Position numbers and translations under genes: made by a program. The notes below the pieces were generated by a model. It had not been told where the DNA came from and searched no databases. It saw only the letters and a program-made list of their open reading frames with translations. Below are positions 60,872-64,000 of a DNA stretch of 64,000 nt, one piece after another. Positions within the stretch are counted from its first letter, which is position 1. Every line of letters begins with the position of its first letter. Source of the DNA: JAISST01 sp050434145 (GTDB lineage: Bacteria > Fusobacteriota > Fusobacteriia > Fusobacteriales > Fusobacteriaceae); assembly GCF_050434145.1 (NCBI RefSeq), contig NZ_JBNPVX010000007.1, forward strand, positions 1 through 64,000, given 5' to 3'.

Positions 60872-62938
60872 TTATTTATCTTTTGCCTTTACTTCTATTA
60901 TTTTCTTGCTTATAACTTCTGGTACTTCTTCATATCTCTCAAAATGATAAGTAAATGTACCTCTTCCTTGAGTCATTGCACGAAGATCCAAAGCATATTT
61001 TAATATTTCTGCTTGTGGAACCTCCACACGAAGTACTTGTTCGCCATATTCATTATGTTCCATACCTAATATACGTCCTCTTCGCTTATTCATATCTCCC
61101 ATTACATCGCCAAGATAAGATTCTGGAATTATTATCTCCATTTTTACCACTGGCTCTAATAATACTGGATTTGCTTTGGGTATTCCAGTTTTAAATGCTA
61201 ATATTGCTGCTAATTTAAATGATAATTCATTTGAATCAACAGAATGTTGGGAACCATCAAACAAAGTAGCTTTGAAATTAATCATAGGATATCCTGCAAG
61301 TACTCCAGTTTCTTTTGCATCTATGATCCCTTTTTCAACTGCTGGAATATATGATTTTGATACTACTCCACCATGAATATCATCTATAAATACGAAATCT
61401 TCTTCACATGGTTCAAATCTTATATGTACATCACCAAATTGACCTGCTCCACCTGATTGTTTTTTATGTTTACCTTGAATTTCTACTTTTCCTTTTATTG
61501 TTTCTCTATAAGAAACCACTTGATCTTGTAATTCAGCATGAACTCCAAATTTATTTTTTATTTTACATAAGATTATATATAGATGTTTCTCCCCTTGACC
61601 ACCTAATAATAATTGCTTAGTTTCATAATTCCTAGTCATTATAAAGGTAGGATCCTCCTCCAACATTCTTTGTAAGCAAGTACTTAACTTTTCATCATCA
61701 GATTTTTCTGATGGCCGTACTCCTGAATAAAAGCAGGCTTCAGGAAATTCAATTGCTTTGTATAAAATAGGTTTATCTTTATCACACAATGTATCTCCTG
61801 TTTGAGTATATTGAAGTTTTGTAGTTGCTCCTATATCTCCTGCAACTATTTCTGTTGCTTCTTCTTGCTTATTTCCTCTCATATACATAACCTGTGATAT
61901 TCTTTCTTTCTTGTTCTTTCTAGAGTTTAATACTTCTACATCTTTTCTCAATTTTCCAGAATTAACTCTAAAAAATGAGACCTTTCCTATGAAAGGATCC
62001 ACAAGTGTTTTGAATACTATGGCTGAGAAAGGTTCGTTTACATCTACTTTTCTAATAACAGGTTCTTTGGTACTAGGATTAATACCTTCTCTTTCTCCAT
62101 TTTTTAATTCTGTAGGATCAGGCATATAATCACCTATCATCTTGAATAATGTATGTACTCCTATGCTTTGGACAGCAGATCCTACTATTACTGGAACTAA
62201 GTCTCCTGAGATAGCTCCTTTATGAAGGCCCATTTTTATTTCTTCATCTGTAAATTCTTCTCCATTAAAATATTTTTCCATAAGAACTTCATCAGTTTCT
62301 GCCACTGCTTCCATTAACAAACCTCTTACTTCACTTATATCTATATCTTCTGGTATTGGGCCGTCTACACACTCTGTTCCGTTAAAAATACGACTTTTTA
62401 GATTTACTACATCAACAAATCCTTTAAATTCTTCTTTTTCTCCTATTGGTATACAAAATGGGGCAACCTTTTTTCCAAATTTATCTTTTAATTCAAGAAG
62501 TAATTTTTCGTAATTAACATATCCTTTATCCATTTTATTAATAAATATTATTCTAGGCAAATTTCTTTCTTCCAACATTCTCCATGCTTTTTCTGCTCCT
62601 ACTTCTACTCCAGATGTAGCATCTAATATTAATACTGCTCCACCAGAAACTCTCAAAGAAGAAGAAACTTCTCCTACAAAGTCAAAATATCCTGGGGTGT
62701 CTAAAAAATTGTACTTAAAATTCTCATATTCTATAGGAATAATTGAAGTATTTATTGAAAAAAGTCTACGAACTTCTTCTTTATCAAAATCTGATACTGT
62801 ACTTCCATCCTCAATACTCCCTAATTTTCCAGTAAGTCCTGCTATTTTTAATAATGCTTCTGTAAGGATAGTCTTTCCACTTCCTCTATGACCCACTAAA
62901 GAGATATTCCTAATTTGACTGGTAGAATAGTTTTTCAT
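60872..62938 (-). CDS. elongation factor G-like GTPase
   Basis: A 688-residue translational GTPase with the five-domain EF-G layout. G1 is 'GHRGSGKT' (16-23, in place of the canonical GHIDAGKT), G3 'DTPGYFDF', G4 'INKMD'. Domain II has 'PFSAIVFKTLVDPFIGKVSF'; domain IV has 'GKHKKQSGGAGQFGDVHIRF' and 'IPAVEKGI'; domain V ends 'YEEVPEVISKKI'. The altered P-loop and short switch I mark the EF-G-like paralogue class rather than housekeeping EF-G, which would normally sit with rpsL-rpsG-tuf. GGGGGCAACATT precedes the ATG. Its role may be ribosome recycling or stress, unproven. Confidence 0.9.
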   Translation of the reverse strand: MKNYSTSQIRNISLVGHRGSGKTILTEALLKIAGLTGKLGSIEDGSTVSDFDKEEVRRLFSINTSIIPIEYENFKYNFLDTPGYFDFVGEVSSSLRVSGGAVLILDATSGVEVGAEKAWRMLEERNLPRIIFINKMDKGYVNYEKLLLELKDKFGKKVAPFCIPIGEKEEFKGFVDVVNLKSRIFNGTECVDGPIPEDIDISEVRGLLMEAVAETDEVLMEKYFNGEEFTDEEIKMGLHKGAISGDLVPVIVGSAVQSIGVHTLFKMIGDYMPDPTELKNGEREGINPSTKEPVIRKVDVNEPFSAIVFKTLVDPFIGKVSFFRVNSGKLRKDVEVLNSRKNKKERISQVMYMRGNKQEEATEIVAGDIGATTKLQYTQTGDTLCDKDKPILYKAIEFPEACFYSGVRPSEKSDDEKLSTCLQRMLEEDPTFIMTRNYETKQLLLGGQGEKHLYIILCKIKNKFGVHAELQDQVVSYRETIKGKVEIQGKHKKQSGGAGQFGDVHIRFEPCEEDFVFIDDIHGGVVSKSYIPAVEKGIIDAKETGVLAGYPMINFKATLFDGSQHSVDSNELSFKLAAILAFKTGIPKANPVLLEPVVKMEIIIPESYLGDVMGDMNKRRGRILGMEHNEYGEQVLRVEVPQAEILKYALDLRAMTQGRGTFTYHFERYEEVPEVISKKIIEVKAKDK

Positions 62939-63274
62939 AATGTTGCCCCCTTTATAAATAAGATATATTTTTACAATCCTAATAATTTATATACTTAATA
63001 TTTAATGATTAGTCAATAGGCAAATTTGAAATTTTGCAAATTCTACTATATTAAATTCTTTTTTATGTGGACATTGCAAAAGAAAATTATTTATAAATAT
63101 TATTTTTTATTTATATAATTTTATACAGATATAAATAATATAGAATATTGTTCTTAAAGTTTTTGTAATAGCAATTATTAAAAAAAGTAATTTTCTTAAA
63201 ATATTTTCTTTAATATCAAGATATTAAGAACTTATTTCAAAAAGACTACTTTTTTCTTAAATAATTTATTTTTA
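62939..63274. other. intergenic region with no recognised feature
   Basis: About 335 very AT-rich bases between two minus-strand genes. It must hold the promoter of the EF-G-like gene, but no convincing boxes, repeats or RNA motifs are visible. Confidence 0.5.
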
Positions 63275-63991
63275 TTAGTACTGATTTATACCATATTTGC
63301 TATTTTGAATATACTTACTATCATTTCCAATTACATATATCACAGAACCCTCTTTGATAAAATCAATCACTTCCTTTGCAATGGAATTTGGTAGTGCTGG
63401 ACAGCCATCGCTTCTACCAAGAAATCCAGTCTGATCTATATATTTCTGAGTAATTTCATTGCTTCCATGGATAACTATTTTCCTCTCTAGTGCATTGGAA
63501 TTGAATCCTTCTTCCAAACCTACTAATTTCAAAGAATATCCATACGAACCACTGTAAGTCTCACCTGTCTTATAAAAACCTAAAGATGTTTGAAAAGAAT
63601 TTCTTGTATTTGAAAAATTAACTGGAACAATAAGTCCGCTATTCTTCCCATGAGAAACTAAAGTCTCATATTTTAGAGTTTTAGTTTTTAAATCTACAAC
63701 AAAAAATCTTTTTTCATTGGATGGCTTTGTATAGTCAATAATTATAAAATTACCTTTTTTTCGATCAGGTGTAGCTAAATAACCTTCAAACCCACGTTTA
63801 AATATACTAAAATCCAATTTAGTACCTAAGTTAAGCTCTTCATACAAATTTTTGATATAATTTTCATCAACATTTGTTGGATCTTCATAAGAATCTTCTA
63901 TAGGTGCGACCGGAGTATCAGTCATACTGGCAACAATACTGTGAGTATAAATATTAAATAAAATTAGAAATAATAAAAATTTTTTGAGCAT
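63275..63991 (-). CDS. murein L,D-transpeptidase catalytic-domain protein
   Basis: A 238-residue exported protein. A signal peptide (LKKFLLFLILFNIYTHSIVAS) precedes a domain with 'YETLVSHGKNSG', 'FYKTGETYSGSYGYSLKLVG', 'IVIHGSNEIT' (His175) and 'LGRSDGCPALP' (Cys197), the His and Ser-x-Gly-Cys motif of the L,D-transpeptidase-like family. It would cross-link or modify peptidoglycan in the periplasm. The ATG at 63991 lies nine bases from the window end, so its SD and promoter are not visible and an earlier start cannot be excluded. Confidence 0.87.
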   Translation of the reverse strand: MLKKFLLFLILFNIYTHSIVASMTDTPVAPIEDSYEDPTNVDENYIKNLYEELNLGTKLDFSIFKRGFEGYLATPDRKKGNFIIIDYTKPSNEKRFFVVDLKTKTLKYETLVSHGKNSGLIVPVNFSNTRNSFQTSLGFYKTGETYSGSYGYSLKLVGLEEGFNSNALERKIVIHGSNEITQKYIDQTGFLGRSDGCPALPNSIAKEVIDFIKEGSVIYVIGNDSKYIQNSKYGINQY

Positions 63992-64000
63992 TTAATCACG

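Noticed and set aside
1..64000. CRISPR arrays, tRNA and rRNA genes
   Set aside because: No regularly spaced identical repeats and no recognisable tRNA or rRNA sequence were found on either strand by eye.

Overview
The window is a very AT-rich bacterial chromosome segment. It encodes both diderm traits (an autotransporter with a C-terminal beta-barrel ending in Phe) and Clostridia-like anaerobic metabolism (a three-subunit [FeFe]-hydrogenase, a HrcA/CIRCE-controlled groESL, a pgpH-ybeY-dgkA block). This combination, with long runs of MORN, SMI1/KNR4 and other immunity-like genes, points to Fusobacteriota, most likely a Leptotrichia/Sebaldella relative. That placement is inferred from gene content and composition; no rRNA or tRNA gene is present to confirm it.

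Layout. (1) 25-6765, plus strand: a sugar-acid locus with an AraC regulator, L-rhamnose mutarotase, a TRAP transporter (DctP-DctQ-DctM), a GH105 unsaturated-uronyl hydrolase and a TIM-barrel sugar epimerase/isomerase. The likely substrate is an unsaturated rhamnose-containing oligouronide, such as one from rhamnogalacturonan. (2) 6880-29790, almost all minus strand: an accessory island of about 20 unrelated small genes, including SMI1/KNR4, DUF1877, DUF1653, MORN, TPR, HEAT-like, beta-propeller, PH-like membrane and secreted or lipoprotein genes. It holds two broken genes, a truncated paralogue, a probable toxin C-terminal scrap and a dispersed repeat of about 190 bp. It reads as an orphan-immunity graveyard of a polymorphic-toxin system, with a few housekeeping genes (BaiN-type oxidoreductase, flavin reductase, hydrolase) among them. 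(3) 29791-34056: a highly structured unannotated RNA containing a 26-codon hydrophobic ORF, then a compact minus-strand operon of a KAP P-loop NTPase, a tandem-repeat DUF6150-like protein and a caspase-like His/Cys protein, and finally a ribbon-helix-helix regulator behind a TTGCAA-repeat operator. The three-gene operon is the best candidate here for an undescribed (possibly defence) system. (4) 34674-44624: an autotransporter with a lipoprotein-type signal, fucO, groES-groEL under CIRCE, and the NuoE-like/NuoF-like/HydA electron-bifurcating hydrogenase operon. (5) 44665-51792: mscS, guaB, a secreted MORN protein, a YfcC-family transporter controlled by a lysine riboswitch with a visible terminator/antiterminator switch, and an M20 amidohydrolase. 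(6) 51792-64000: a JAMM-DinG fusion helicase, PgpH, YbeY, a DgkA-PAP2 fusion, a lipase-like protein, a solute-binding lipoprotein, an EF-G-like GTPase and an L,D-transpeptidase-type protein whose upstream region is cut by the window edge.

A cross-cutting observation concerns four genes (starts 15640, 31269, 44835, 51364), which have a strong Shine-Dalgarno sequence 37-47 nt from the start. The gap is filled by a hairpin; if it folds, about 8-9 unpaired nucleotides remain, which is normal SD spacing. This looks like structure-bridged translation initiation used repeatedly in one genome. All statements come from reading the sequence; family names are from memory, and no search or folding program was run.
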